Shown: positions 13,701 through 24,587, counted from the stretch's first letter. The stretch is 64,000 nt of DNA from Aphanomyces cochlioides (GCA_019828595.1 JAHQRK010000001.1:682001-746000); one strand, 5' to 3'. Notes: generated by a model from the letters alone, not told the origin. Numbers and translations: made by a program.

Positions 13701-16700
13701 GTTGCATTCGCAAGGCCCGTGGTGTTACTGAAGGTACCCCTGGGGCATAGATATGGATTAGCGCCGGTTTGTGTGGGACAGTAGAATCCTGCTGGGCATG
13801 TAAGTCGTGTCGCAGTATTAACACCATCACAAAACGAGCCAGCTGGGCATTGTAAGCATGTTGATTGTCCCAAAGATGGACTGTAGAAACCTTCGGTACA
13901 TTTGAGAGGCTGACTTGCACCAGAGGGGCAATAGTATCCTTGCGGACAGACATTTCCCGACGTGCCATCAGTTGGCATGGATGAAGAAGCACCAAGTGTA
14001 CAATAATAACCAGAAGAGCAAAGACCAGACTGGGCAACAAGACCTGTTCCATTGCAAAACGTCCCGCCAGGACATGGCGAGCAGTCTAGAAGGGATTGAC
14101 CTAGTGTGTTGGGGCGATAAGTTCCAAAAGGACATAGTGTTGGGATAGCAGATCCAGATGGACAGTAAGAGCCACTTGGGCATATTGTTCCAAAGCTTTG
14201 ATTGTTGGGGTTTGAAAATGGAGCGCCTGCTTGGCGTTAGATGTCAAGTGTCAAGATGAAGTTACCCCCTGTGCAGATGTATCCTGCCATGCATGGCCCG
14301 GTTGGCTGCGTCAGACCACTTGATGCGCAGTACATTCCTGGTGGACAAGACAGGCATTCGTTTGTACTTGCAAGACCAGTGACATTACTGTATGTTCCTG
14401 CTGGACATTTTTGTGGTAGAGCCGTGCTTTGAGGGCAAAAGTATCCAGAGGGACAAGCCGCTGGCGTGACAGTCGCTGTTCCATTGCAATAAAATCGAGC
14501 AGGGCAGGACGCACATTGCGCTTGTCGTACTTGATTATTGTACGTGCCAGGGGAACATGCACTTGGTCCGTATGCGCCAGTTGTTGAAAAATATCCCACA
14601 GGTGATTCATTCTGTGTTGGAGTTGTGGCACCAAGGGTACAATAATATCCTGCTGCACAGACCCCAGTTGGGAGAGCCAGGCCACTGCTCTGGCAGTAAG
14701 CACCAGGAGGGCATAATGAACAGTCTGAATAGCTTTGTGCACCTAAAATAATAATACGCTTTTGTACAAAGAATTAGGTATACCTGTTGCATTGTTGAAA
14801 GTTCCTGCAGGACAAGGAATTGGCGTGTACGACCCGAGAGGACAATATCCACCAGTTGTACAGAGCCCTCCGATCAGTCCACCTGGACCATATACAGCGG
14901 TACCTGCTGCTCCACTCGGAGCAGATGTGTATGAACCACCTGTACAATAGAATCCTGCATCACAGGGACCACTCGGATTGGTCAAAGCTGTTCCATCACA
15001 ATACATGCCTGGTAAGCATGTGTTGCAATCTTCCATCATTTTTAAGTTTGTCGAGTTGCCAAATGTGCCGAGGGGACATGGTTCCGGCTCCGAAGTGCCG
15101 GTAATACAATAGTAACCACGCGGACAGTCTATTGGGGCGACTGATGCAACTGTGCAATATTTTCCAGCAGGGCAAACAATACAATCGTCTTGAGATCGGC
15201 CTTGAGTGCGATTCAGATAGTATCGAGGGGGGCACGCCACTTGAGTGTTCGAAGTTGACATGGATGGGCAATAGTATCCCGGAGCACATGAGCCTTGGGG
15301 AACAATTGCAGCCTAGATATTGCAATACTAAAAAAACTGAGTAGACTAATATTGGCATACCTGCAAGCTATAGAATCCAGAGGGTGTGGGAATACAATCA
15401 GCTAACGCGTCTTGGCCGGTGACATTATTGTATGTGCCTGCAGGGCAATACACTGGACTTGGAGTTGCAATTGGGCAGTAATAACCCTGTGGACACGCAT
15501 TTGACTGCAGAGTAGGCTCAATATTCATGCCAGCTGGGCAGTAGGTTCCATTATAACACCGACCAAATAGAGATCCCCGAGTTTCCCAAAGACCCGCTGA
15601 AGTTGGAAGGAGTTCGGAAGGGGTATTATTGCTCGCGCAAAAATATCCTGCATTGCAAAGGAGACAAGAAGCCGAACCAATTGGTGAATGATAACCGGCA
15701 CCACATGGAAGAGGAGAGACGCTTCCTCGGGGGCAATAGCTTCCCGAAGGACAATATGTGCACTGAGGATAAGCGCCAGGGCCAGCTGAAGTTGTGTTGA
15801 TATTTGACGTATATGACCCTGGGGGACATGGAACTGGAGCAACAGATCTAAAGACAATTAGAAAGTATTTTTTGCTGACAGTACCCAATGGGGCAATAGC
15901 TACCAGGAGGGCAGCTGGAGCATTGTGTGGAATCTGTCAAATTTGTTGCAGATGTGAATGTGCCTGCTGGACACGGAAAGCTATCCCGGGCTGGGGTTCC
16001 GAGTGGGCAGAAATGACCTGGAGCACATGGGCCATCGACAGAAGCACCCCCACCCGAGCAATATGAACCAGGTGGGCAAATTGAGCATTCAACAGCAGAT
16101 GCTAAATTAGTGCTACCGCTCCAATAACCCGGTGGACAGGGGAACTGCTCAGGGAAAGCTGTACCATTTGGACAAAAGAAACCTAGAACGCATGTGATGT
16201 CATGAAAGTACATATGCAATATACCCGCAGCACAGCTGAGTTTTTGGAGAACATTAGCTCCTGTTCCACTCAAGCAAGCTGAGCGCGCAGGACAAATTGT
16301 GCAATCATCGACCCGAGTAAGCGTGTTATTGTCTGTGTAAGTTCCAGCGGGACATTCGTTTGAGAAGGCCGAAACTGTACCAAGGGGACAATAATGCCCA
16401 GGTGCGCACAAGTCAGTGTAAGTAATTTGTCCCACGTGAGGACAGGACCAACCAGCAGGGCATGGAAAGCATTCTTGAATTCCTGATGCCGAGGCAAACG
16501 GATTGTAGCGACCAGCTGGGCACGGCGTTGGGCTAACGGACCCTGGTGGACAGTAGTTGCCCAACGTGCATGGAGTGCACTGCGACGCCAAAACTGCACC
16601 AGTAATATTGCCTCCAAATGTACCTGCTGGACATGGATATTGAGTAGCGCTTTGAGTATTTGCTGGACAATACGATCCTGAGGGACATAATATTGGGTTT

Positions 16701-19700
16701 GCACTTCCCAACGGACAATACGAGCCAGCAGGGCAGCTTCTACAAGTTGCAACCCACGTTGCCATTGTATTTGGACTGTATTGCCCGGCAGGGCATGGGA
16801 ATGTGCTGCTTATTGCAGTGGCTTGTGGGCAATAGAAGCCAGGAGGACATGGCTGCATTGAAGTTGCAGTAGAACCACTCGGGCAATAGTAGCCCTCAGG
16901 ACATGGCGAGCATGCTTGAGCTACACTCTAGAAACATTGTGAAAGGGATGTAAATGATAAAAATTATTTATACCTGTCCTGCTGTAGTATTGCCGTACGT
17001 GCCAGCGGGACATAGAAAGAAGGTAGTTGGGGGGTTGCAAAAACCACCAGCCGGACATGCGTCTCTAGTGGACTGATAAGAAAGGTTCATGAAAGTGGTG
17101 GTACTCTGGAGGAGTTGGTGATGTCGATGCCAAACTGCAGCGAAACCCAGGGTTACACAGTAGGCAATTCACGACAGAGCCTGGACTCCAGTATCCAATC
17201 GGGCATGGCTGAGGAGGTTGGTCAGCTTTCGGACATTCGTATCCAGCAGGACATTGCGTGCATGAGGATTGACCCATCAAAGAGTAATAGCCAGGATTGC
17301 ATGCAGTCGGTGTAGTGCAGAGATCACCACAGAAAGATCCCGCCGGGCACGGTGTACAGTCGAATTGTCCTACTTGTGAATACCTTTGGAATAGTCATTC
17401 ACCTATGATCCAGGCTAATCACTTACATTCCCAAGGGGCAGCGGGTTATATTGGAGCTAGCCGAGTCAAGGCATTCATATCCTCCGGGGCACTGCGTGCA
17501 ACTTGGTTGCCCAATGTCTGCATAAGTGCCTAATGCACATGGCGTCTTTGAGTTAGTTGTTGGGTCTGGGCATGCGTATCCAGCAGGACATGAAAGGCAA
17601 GCTGTCAATCCACCCATGCTATAAGTTCCTGGTGTGCAAGGGATTTGCGTATTGTTGAATGTATATGGGCATGCAAATCCCGCTGGGCACTTGGTGCACA
17701 CTGATGCACCAGCGGGAGAAAAATACCCTGAAGGGCATGGTGCGTTTGAAGAGCCATCGGCGGTAGGGCACGAGACTCCAGGTGGACAGGTAGTGCAGTT
17801 GGTCGCTCCTCCGTACGAAAATGTACCCGGCGGGCAGGGAAGCTGGGCAACCTGGTCCACGAATGGACAGTACATACCAATTCCGCATTTAGTACAGTTT
17901 GTTGACCCTGCTGCGGCAAAAGTTCCTGGAGCACATGGAACAGGTTCGATCGTAGACAAGCATGCATATCCAGCAGGACAGGTAATACAAGATGTTTGAC
18001 CTCCAGGACTGTAGCTTCCCGGTGGGCATGACGTTGGAACAGAGGAGGCTGTGGGGCACTTCATACCCGTAGGGCATTGTGTGCAGGAAGTGCTTCCTGC
18101 CACACTACATGGACGTCAGTCTGTTAGAAAATGTACTCAATCACCTTGTAAATCCAAGAGGACATGGTGATGGAGGCATTGAGGTAGAGTTACATGCTGA
18201 ACCTGCTGGACAAATTGTGCAGTTGACGCTGCCATAGAGTGAAAAGTACCCCATAGGGCAAGGCTGTGGGGGTAACGAGGCAACAGGACACATGTATCCA
18301 GCGGCGCAAAGAGTGCAATTTTGCTGGCCAACAGAGGAAATCGATCCCAGTTGGCAAGGTAATGGAGGTTGTGAGGTCGAAGGACAACTGAAGCCACTTG
18401 GACAATTGGTGCACTCCATGTTTCCCTAATCATGTATGATGGAAGATATGATAAGGTTAACCTTACACTCAAGCTATACTGGCCGGGAGGACAAGGCAGG
18501 AGCGAGTTCGGACCACAGACATATCCAGCAGGGCATGTTGCACAGGTAACATTGCCATCATAGCTGTAGGTTCCGGGTGGGCATGGCATGGGCAATTGTG
18601 AAGGAGAATAACAAAACTGGCCCCCGGGACATATTGTACAACTCGTTGATCCGGCCACACTAGAGTAAACTGGAGATAAATACAATTTCAAACGCTAGAC
18701 CAAGACCTATAAGCTCCCAGTGGGCATGGTACGGGAAGGTTTGTCGTGGTTGGGCAACTAGACCCCGCCGGGCAAATTGTGCATGATGGTGAAAGGGCAA
18801 GTGCATATGTGCCGTTCGCACAAGGGAGAGGTGCTGTCGTAGGTAGAACACAGGCCTGCCCTGCAACACATGGAGAGCACGACATGGCACCACCCAAGGA
18901 ATACGTTCCATTTGGACAATTTATAGGTGGGAGACTTGCATTTGGACAATAGCTTCCAGCGACGCATGGTGTACAAGTGCCACTGCCCTAGTTGACAATT
19001 CAGATAAATTGAAGAAGCTCATTTGTCATGTACTGCTAAGCTGAATGTTCCGGAAGAACAAGGAGTAGGGCTAGAGGAGGCTTGAGAGCACGAAAATCCA
19101 GCGGGGCAAGCCAGGCAGGCTGCTAAACCACCTAAAGAAAACGTGTTTGGTGGGCAGACTGCGGGCACACCAGAAGGTGACGGGCATTGCATTCCTGCAG
19201 GACAAGGCGTGCATAAAGCACTGCCAGGGGTGACTGCTGTGGAACCAGGAGGGCAAACTTGACATGTTGAGTTTGAATTGGCCTGGAGAAAGGGAGAAGA
19301 GGTGCCTGGTGGGCATGGCGTTGGCGGATTGCATCCGCCAGGGCAAAAGGATCCAGCTGGGCAAGGCAGACATGTATCATCGGTAAGATTGAAAGATGCA
19401 ACATAAAAGCCAGGGGAACAGCGCCCCAAACAAGTTGTAATTGCTATATTGGAGATGAGAACAATCCAGCAAGTACACTAACCAGAATAGACTGTCATGC
19501 TGGACAAGTTTGCTTGCTCGTAAATAAACCCTTCAGGAGTTGTCGTCTTCAGTTCACCAATTGCAACAACTCCGTCAGTCGGCGGGCTCCACACACCCGA
19601 AAGCCAGAAGCTAAGGATCGAGCCTTTCGACAAAACAGAGCCATCCCCATTCCGCTGAAGTTTCACCACATTTCGTGCGTCTTGAGATGTAGTGTATCCA

Positions 19701-20448
19701 CCAGATGGCGTCAGCATGTTTAAGACAACCGACGACGTTAGATTGAAGAGAGAGTTCAAGGCGATCACAACAGCCCCAGCCGTGGGAACTACTTGAGCTG
19801 GAGAAAAAGCGAGGGCAAGCCCCGTGTCTTGCGCTGCGCGCTGCGACTTCATCCCAACATACAAGACATTGAGGGTAGATGGCTGGGTCTTCACATTCAA
19901 TTGTGTTGTAACAGTGTCCAAAAGAGCATTCACTGGCGATAGCAATTGGATTGTGAACGCGTCAAGAGCACCGGTTGTAGGTGGCACAGTTGTTGCCATC
20001 GAAAGATGGAACACATTTCCAGCAGTGATAGCTGCATTGTTCACCAGCGTAATCTGAACAGTGCGCGTTGTTTGGTTCTTTGTCACTGAATATGCAAGGT
20101 TCGACTGGCTGTTGACAGCAAGAGTTGTTGCTCCCACAAGGTCAACGTATGCAAATGGCGGAGGTAGCAGCCACATTAATGTTGCATTCACAGGAGCGTC
20201 AGCTGAAAATTGGCACATCATATTGAGAAAGGAGGATGCTCCAGTAATAGGTTGATCAAAGCCCACAGAAGGCACTTGTACATCTACAGAAAGAATTTGT
20301 GACTTAGTGTAAGGAAAAATTCCAAACCTAGAAGATGCCGAGACAATGAAGAATCCGCAGACTCTGCTCCAAAGAATGATGTCATCCATGAGGATGCTTG
20401 GGCTGACAAGGCCACGCATCCAACGAGAAGGATTCTCCACGAGCGCAT
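1..20448 (-). CDS. Giant type I membrane protein with GCC2/GCC3 cysteine-rich repeats and modular coiled-coil tail (3' end outside window)
   Basis: This is one multi-exon gene read right to left. The ATG at 20448 opens a signal peptide (MRSWRILLVGCVALSAQASS); exon 1 ends at 20328 and exon 2 starts at 20283. The ectodomain is a beta-rich N-terminal region, then about 12 kb of repeats of the type CPxGxYC...PCPxGTY, typical of the GCC2/GCC3 or ephrin-receptor-like family. A single hydrophobic helix near 6200-6275 is followed by basic residues (YYFRRKSW), which places the remaining tail in the cytosol. The tail is charged and helical and runs off the window at base 1, inside another module exon. 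The exons stay open and in register across introns of about 40-50 nt, so this is a working gene rather than a pseudogene. Roughly 6,000 residues lie in the window. Such proteins are presumed surface adhesins or receptors; the ligand and partners cannot be inferred. Merging the blocks into one gene rests on frame continuity and should be confirmed with transcripts. Confidence 0.8.
4778..5975 (-). other. Juxtamembrane cytosolic helical region of the giant protein
   Basis: The main exon here reads about 350 residues rich in Glu, Gln, Lys, Leu and Ala with heptad-like spacing (for example LKAKQEKILQGLLKEMQSG and MQQQLDALKIQLDQAK), predicting long alpha-helices or coiled coil. It ends at 4778 with a GT donor and continues into the exon 4734-4195. 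No catalytic motif is visible. The region links the transmembrane helix to the modular exon array and may act as a spacer or oligomerisation segment. Confidence 0.6.
5976..7225 (-). other. Membrane-proximal domain, Arg4 site and transmembrane helix of the giant protein
   Basis: The exon at 7225-6452 begins with a short Cys-rich piece (CKDSCNGG, CNSEC), then a stretch with the basic cluster KSRRRRLAD, then a beta-rich segment (GDSIMFAVTNESYPVYA ... FVEAGIYVFVLSNN) that resembles a small beta-sandwich or cupredoxin-like fold without an obvious copper site. A short exon (about 6420-6330) encodes CPTDGPIVPLNQANLIKLNAKP. The next exon carries the only long hydrophobic helix (WALIAGLLAALFGVVAGLIF), ending in YYFRRKSW, a stop-transfer signal. 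The Arg4 cluster lies outside the membrane and could be a furin-type processing site; that is inference. Confidence 0.65.
7235..19430 (-). repeat. Cysteine-rich GCC2/GCC3 (ephrin-receptor-like) repeat region
   Basis: Dozens of consecutive modules of about 45-60 residues follow the pattern GYYCPxGSxxPxPCPxGTYxxxxGxxxxxxCxxCPxGxYC. Cysteine spacing and the CPxG and PCPxGT cores are kept along the whole stretch on the minus strand. Long open blocks (for example about 11814-10080, 13978-13154 and 16858-15848) are separated by short introns with GT-AG ends. The family is found in very large surface proteins of alveolates and stramenopiles and in animal GCC2/GCC3-domain proteins. The many cysteines imply a disulfide-bonded rod outside the cell. 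Numerous N-x-S/T sequons are consistent with secretion. Confidence 0.85.
19478..20448 (-). other. N-terminal exons of the giant protein: signal peptide plus beta-rich ectodomain
   Basis: Exon 1 (20448-20328) encodes a positively charged start, a hydrophobic core and a small-residue cleavage region, i.e. a classical secretory signal. The intron 20327-20284 (GT...AG) joins in frame to exon 2, which begins DVQVPSVGFDQPIT. Exon 2 encodes about 260 residues rich in Val, Thr, Asn and Ser with alternating hydrophobic residues, suggestive of extracellular beta-sandwich folds, and it has few cysteines. I do not recognise a named domain here. The start at 20448 is preferred over upstream ATGs because only it gives a clean signal peptide and splices into the ectodomain. 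Confidence 0.7.
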
Positions 20449-20677
20449 TGCGCTTGAATGTCTTCCCAAGATCTTGAATTCGCGGAACATTTGAAACTCC
20501 TTGCATATTTTATACGTTATGAGACTGCATATAAAAGATATCCCGGAAAATACTCGAAACATGAATACGTTATCCGGATATTACTCTATAAATTAATATT
20601 ACGCATCCGGATAAATAGCATATTTATCCGGATTTTTGACGGCACTCCTTGTGCAGCTTGAGAGGACGACAACGAAG
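20449..20677. promoter_or_regulatory. Divergent promoter with repeated ATCCGGAT elements
   Basis: This 229-bp gap separates the divergent starts of the giant gene (20448, minus) and EMC3 (20678, plus). It is AT-rich and holds three copies of ATCCGGAT: in the perfect palindrome TATCCGGATA at 20571-20580, in ATCCGGATA at 20605-20613 and in TTTATCCGGATTT around 20626. The same core recurs before other genes in this window, so it is a candidate shared promoter element. Confidence 0.5.
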
Positions 20678-21698
20678 ATGGGCGAAATCATCTTGGATCC
20701 AAGCATTCGCGACTGGGTGGTCTTGCCGATGATTCTACTTTTCGTAGCCATGTCCGTTGCTCGAAACTATGTGTCTGTGCTGTTGAAGACGGAGGAAGTT
20801 GGCGCGCTCGACGAAGTTCGGAAAATGTAAGATTCACCATAGATGGCATGGCATGACAAAGCATTCCCTGTCTAGCCAAACTCTTCGTCGTGCAAGCCAA
20901 CTACGAATGAATTGTCAGTACATTCAACCAAGCGCGTTCGCGATGCGCAAGTTCTACTTCACGTCGTCGGAAAAGCGTGATGGTGTGCAAGGTGTTCTCC
21001 GAGAAAAAGTGAAAAACGACACCATGAACCAAATGATGAATCCGACCAGTATGATGAAGATGATGAAGGGCAACATGACATTTATGGTGTCCAACTTTGT
21101 CATGATGGGTCTCGTCGGATATTTCTTTGGTGGATTTGTCTTGCGTAAGTGAACCGAGATCAACTCGTTGTAAAATCCTCAATGTCTAGTCAAAGTGCCA
21201 TTTTCGCTCAGTCAGCGCTTCAAGGCTATGTTGCAACGTGGCATTGACATGGCGTACGCTCTACTTATCTCCTTAAGTCTCTTACTCTCGTTTAGAACTC
21301 TTGACGTGTCGTATGTGTCGTCGCTGTCGCTCTATTTCCTCATCATGTTTGGCATGAGCGGCTTCATGTCCCTCATTCTTGGCCGCGGCAACTGTACGTC
21401 AATTCTTCTCCTCCCTTTCTCATATTGTGTGAATGTAGTAAATGAAGATGCGCGAGCTATGCAAATGCAAATGGGCATGGGAGCTGGTGCTGGCATGGGT
21501 TTTGATGCCCCTCGTATGTACAAGCAAGAACGTGTGAGCTTGCGTCTCCATGCGCACGAATTTGCACTTGAGCATGCTGAGAAGACGCTTTTGGGCGATC
21601 CAATTCCAGTCAAAGTCGAGCCTGTTGCCGCTGCGGCTCCACAATCTGCTGCTGCCAACAGTGGTCGAAGCAAGCATCAAAAACGAGTTCGTGCCTAG
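20678..21698 (+). CDS. EMC3: ER membrane protein complex subunit 3 (EMC3/TMEM111)
   Basis: Five exons (20678-20826, 20876-21144, 21190-21253, 21296-21393, 21439-21698) join in frame to give 279 residues, close to the usual size of about 260. The protein starts MGEIILDPSIRDWVVLP, as EMC3 proteins do. The helix FVAMSVARNYVSVLL is followed by a spliced QTLRRASQLRMN segment and MRKFYF. Helices GNMTFMVSNFVMMGLVGYFF and LSLYFLIMFGMSGFMSLILG flank the conserved KVPFSLSQRFKAMLQRGI. EMC3 belongs to the Oxa1 superfamily and forms part of the membrane insertase that places tail-anchored and multipass proteins in the ER membrane. The C-terminus is Ala/Ser-rich and basic. The gene converges on the homeodomain gene, whose stop is only 16 bp away. 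Confidence 0.93.
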
Positions 21699-21714
21699 AT
21701 ATTCCCTTTCATGT

Positions 21715-22449
21715 CTAGATAAACTCTTGAGTTTGGTACGGCGCTTTGACCTTGTCGAGCATTTCGTCCAGTTGTGAACTGTCGCCCTTGTCACTGTCAG
21801 CAAGGATCTGATGCAGCTTTGGCTTCCACTCTCGAACTCGCGTGTTGATGAACCAATTGTTCACTTGGTCCAAGGTGATGCCGCCGTCATGTCGAAGACG
21901 TTCCTTCTCTTCTTCGGATGGGTACGGGTGGTGAAAATGGGCGTCAAACCATTCGCGCAAGACACGTTTGGCATCCGTTGACAAATTTGTTCGCTTCTTG
22001 GTCTTCTTCGACCACGTTGCCGTAGCTCGGCCTCCATTCCAGTTTCTCATCTGCTGCTGTTGTTGCTGCGACGCAAACAAGTTGTTGATGGCTTGACGAT
22101 ATCGCGATTGCAGGACATTGGGATCTTTTGCATTTTCCAGCATGGCAAAGGCCTCAGCCATGTATCCAGCTTTAGCAGACGATGGGGAGGCATAAGGAGA
22201 TGGAATAGCATCATTTTGGTCGTCTGGGGGATAGCTAAACACATGAGCAATAGATTTCCATGTGGTATCTGTCTGTAGATGCCGCGCCGCTGCCGCAACG
22301 TCGTCAGCTATCACAACAGGGCTCAGAATCGCGTCGGCTGTCGATTCTTCGTACTGTTTAGCTTGATTCATCGACGCCATGCGCGAAGAATGGGCGAGTT
22401 TCGTCGGTTGGACGTGTGGCGAGTAGTGTCGTTGATTCGGCAAAGTCAT
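21715..22449 (-). CDS. TALE-class homeodomain protein (minus copy)
   Basis: A single-exon ORF of about 244 residues from the ATG at 22449. The C-terminal homeodomain starts near KKRTNLSTDAKRVLREWF, has the three-residue loop extension type HHPYPSEEEKERL between helices 1 and 2, and the recognition helix NNWFINTRVREWKP. These mark the TALE class. The N-terminus (MTLPNQRHYSP) resembles a segment of the divergent neighbour (IMTLPNRPNYI), so the two genes look like paralogues. A poly-Gln run (QQQQQQ) lies before the homeodomain. An ATG further upstream at 22533 would overlap the neighbour and is less likely. It probably acts as a nuclear DNA-binding regulator; targets are unknown. Confidence 0.85.
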   Translation of the reverse strand: MTLPNQRHYSPHVQPTKLAHSSRMASMNQAKQYEESTADAILSPVVIADDVAAAARHLQTDTTWKSIAHVFSYPPDDQNDAIPSPYASPSSAKAGYMAEAFAMLENAKDPNVLQSRYRQAINNLFASQQQQQQMRNWNGGRATATWSKKTKKRTNLSTDAKRVLREWFDAHFHHPYPSEEEKERLRHDGGITLDQVNNWFINTRVREWKPKLHQILADSDKGDSSQLDEMLDKVKAPYQTQEFI

Positions 22450-22538
22450 TTTGTAAAATGGCCGTCGCATATACTCTGCCGATGTCAACCAGAGCCGGGG
22501 CAGGCAGTTCATTTTATAGCCCGCGTATTCCAACTGTG
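22450..22538. promoter_or_regulatory. Compact bidirectional promoter between paralogous homeodomain genes
   Basis: Only 89 bp separate the chosen start codons of the two head-to-head TALE genes. No TATA box is obvious. The pair must share regulatory sequence, or one gene's elements must lie in the other's coding region. The exact size depends on which in-frame ATG the plus gene uses. Confidence 0.4.
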
Positions 22539-23267
22539 ATGGAAGTCGACTTGGCCCTCAAGCTCGTCCCGTCGCTTGAGTCAGTTGACATTATGACTCT
22601 TCCAAATCGTCCCAACTACATCATCCGTCCGTCATCCAAGTTTATGGAGACACACGCGAGTCGTTTGACACATGACTACGTCTCACTCGTCGAGAAACAT
22701 CCATTGACACCATTGATCCAGCGAGCGATGACTGCATTGGCAACGCCCCAGGCATCGCAATACTTCGGTGGCACGTTTGTCTTCCCAACCAAGAAAGAGC
22801 TCGCCAAATTAATCGCTCAATCCCAAGCGCCTGGAGTCGCAACTATCACGCCAACGCTTCTTGTCGTCGCCATGCTCTACATGAAGTTGCTACGATATGT
22901 ACAAGATTTGAGTCGTCGCATTTGTGAGAGCATCGGGGAATCAAGCAGCACCGGTAGCCCCATGTCTATGAAAAGTGAAGACTCTGGAGATGATGATGAC
23001 GATGAAAGTTCGAAGAAGTCGAAACGTGCTCGCTTGGCACGTCAGTCGAACGAATTGATGACTGCGTGGTTTCTTGCGCACAAGACTAATCCATATCCAA
23101 CGGCAAAGGAGCGTGCAGAAATCGCGGCTGCAACTCATCTGAGTGAACTCCAAGTGCGCAATTGGTTTGCTAACATGCGCAAGCGGCATTGGAAGCCACA
23201 GCATGTCGAGAAGAAGCCGCGATGTCTGCTTGACCTGGTACTTCGACGCAGCTCATCCGACACGTAG
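22539..23267 (+). CDS. TALE-class homeodomain protein (plus copy)
   Basis: A single-exon ORF of 242 residues from the ATG at 22539. In-frame ATGs at 22458 and 22482 exist but would leave almost no promoter between the divergent pair. An acidic patch (EDSGDDDDDESS) precedes a basic stretch KKSKRARLARQ and the homeodomain. The loop has the TALE PYP signature (TNPYPTAKERAEI) and helix 3 reads VRNWFANMRKRHWKP, with the invariant W, F, N and R. A hydrophobic segment (PTLLVVAMLYMKLLRYVQDL) in the middle probably forms a partner-binding helix. It likely forms a duplicated pair with the gene at 21715-22449. Confidence 0.85.
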   Translation: MEVDLALKLVPSLESVDIMTLPNRPNYIIRPSSKFMETHASRLTHDYVSLVEKHPLTPLIQRAMTALATPQASQYFGGTFVFPTKKELAKLIAQSQAPGVATITPTLLVVAMLYMKLLRYVQDLSRRICESIGESSSTGSPMSMKSEDSGDDDDDESSKKSKRARLARQSNELMTAWFLAHKTNPYPTAKERAEIAAATHLSELQVRNWFANMRKRHWKPQHVEKKPRCLLDLVLRRSSSDT

Positions 23268-23301
23268 AGAAATTGGGAAAGCACGACTATGTATATTCTT
23301 C

Positions 23302-23641
23302 TTAGTCTTCTTCCAACGAAGGTCGTTCGCCGATTTCGTTCTTGACGTATTTGTACGTGCGAAGACCAGAAGCGCCACTAGAAGCGGACGAACCATCAGC
23401 AGGAGCGTAACCAGGGGCAACAGGGGGCACAATGCCGAAAGTTTCTTCCTTGTACGCTGGGGTCAATGCAGGCCATGCCAACCAGCCAACAATCGCAGCA
23501 ACAGGGGCACCCCAGCGACCTAGCCAAACCAAATGTCATTCAACGTCCACATGACATGGCAATACCGAGAGGAGCAACGGTCTTGGCGACGTGGGTCAAT
23601 TCAAAGGCCAAGTTGGTCGGGTTGGCAAACGCGCGGTTCAT
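23302..23641 (-). CDS. Small hypothetical membrane protein
   Basis: An ATG at 23641 reads MNRAFANPTNLAFELTHVAK and then meets a stop. A second open block (to the stop at 23302) reads WGAPVAAIVGWLAWPALTPAY. A very short intron of about 31 nt (GT about 23562 to AG about 23532) would join them in frame into a protein of roughly 100 residues. It has one hydrophobic segment (APVAAIVGWLAWPAL), a Pro/Ser/Ala-rich linker, and the charged end YKYVKNEIGERPSLEED. I do not recognise the family; size and composition would suit a small mitochondrial inner-membrane subunit, but that is a guess. The intron is unusually short, so the splice needs transcript support. Confidence 0.45.
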
Positions 23642-23699
23642 CTCGTTTCACAGAAAGGGAAAACTGACTGGAAGGCCACTCGTCAGCAGCGCCATACTG

Positions 23700-23835
23700 A
23701 CTTCTGATTGGCTAAATATTTTAATTATAGCCAATTATATGCTTCAAAATTCAACGTTTTGACCAATCATCGAATGTTATGTCTATAAATATTAGCCAAT
23801 TAGATCTCAATATTGTATTAATTTTAACCAATCAT
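23700..23835. promoter_or_regulatory. Cluster of CCAAT/ATTGG motifs
   Basis: Within about 130 bp there are five CCAAT pentamers in alternating orientation: GATTGGCTAAAT near 23705, AGCCAATTAT near 23728, GACCAATCAT near 23760, AGCCAATTAG near 23792 and AACCAATCAT near 23827. They lie just upstream of the small minus-strand gene at 23302-23641. CCAAT is the NF-Y binding core in eukaryotes; use here is inferred from clustering only. Confidence 0.4.
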
Positions 23836-24587
23836 GTTCGATTTTTCAATCGAGGCACAACGACACGCAGCCACACACATTGTACGATCAGAGGCACAGA
23901 GCCTACAAACTGGGCACACCGTACTGGTAGAAATGATAGGCTTCATGGCTGCCTTCTCGATTCGTCGAAGGTTCAGAGTGGAATTTGATGATATGGTGAG
24001 AGGTGGCAAGTTGGAACGCCAGTGCGAATCGTCTTCGTTCGACACACCGTGGAGATGAAGGTCTGAGATCGAACGACAGGATCAACCCACACCCCACGGT
24101 GAGAGAATTGGCAAGCCATGTCCAACTTGAGAGGGATAAGAAGGGGGTTCGTCACGTCGTCATCTTGGATACACCAGCAGATAGCTAGAGACTGGATCGA
24201 ATGCTGTCCCAGCACTCATCTCGAGCTAATAATTCGAGGACGCCAAATTTTCAGCCAGCTGTTCCGTCGTTGGAAATCAGTGGCCATCTACTGAGGTAAA
24301 GCGTTGCCACGGGTCATTTCATGCGATAAGTACTACGTTTTTTGCATAAACCCATTTAAAACCCACAGAGCACCCAGTAGTTTTATTGATTAACGTATAC
24401 GTTTTATATCCGTGGAGCTTTAACGTCGCCCTGAAAGTTTCAAGCTTTCATTGCACGCCCTAGGAAATGGAAGACGCAGCCAATCATGACGAGGTGTCAT
24501 ACCTGAGACGTTGGCCGACGAAACCCATCGCATGAAGAGGACATTTTGAGATTTCCCCGCTGACGCAAACCACCACACAGACACATC
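23836..24587. other. Intergenic stretch without a supported gene
   Basis: About 750 bp upstream of the first PH-domain gene. Short open frames occur (for example 23834-24058) but none shows a domain or plausible splice partner. No tRNA, inverted repeat or transposon end was seen. Confidence 0.4.

Noticed and set aside
7235..19430. Many alternative open frames in the cysteine-rich repeat region on both strands
   Set aside because: They are shadows in other frames of a repetitive, stop-poor coding sequence; only one minus-strand frame keeps the cysteine pattern.
23834..24058. 74-codon plus-strand ORF
   Set aside because: No domain, no good start context and no splice partner; likely chance.
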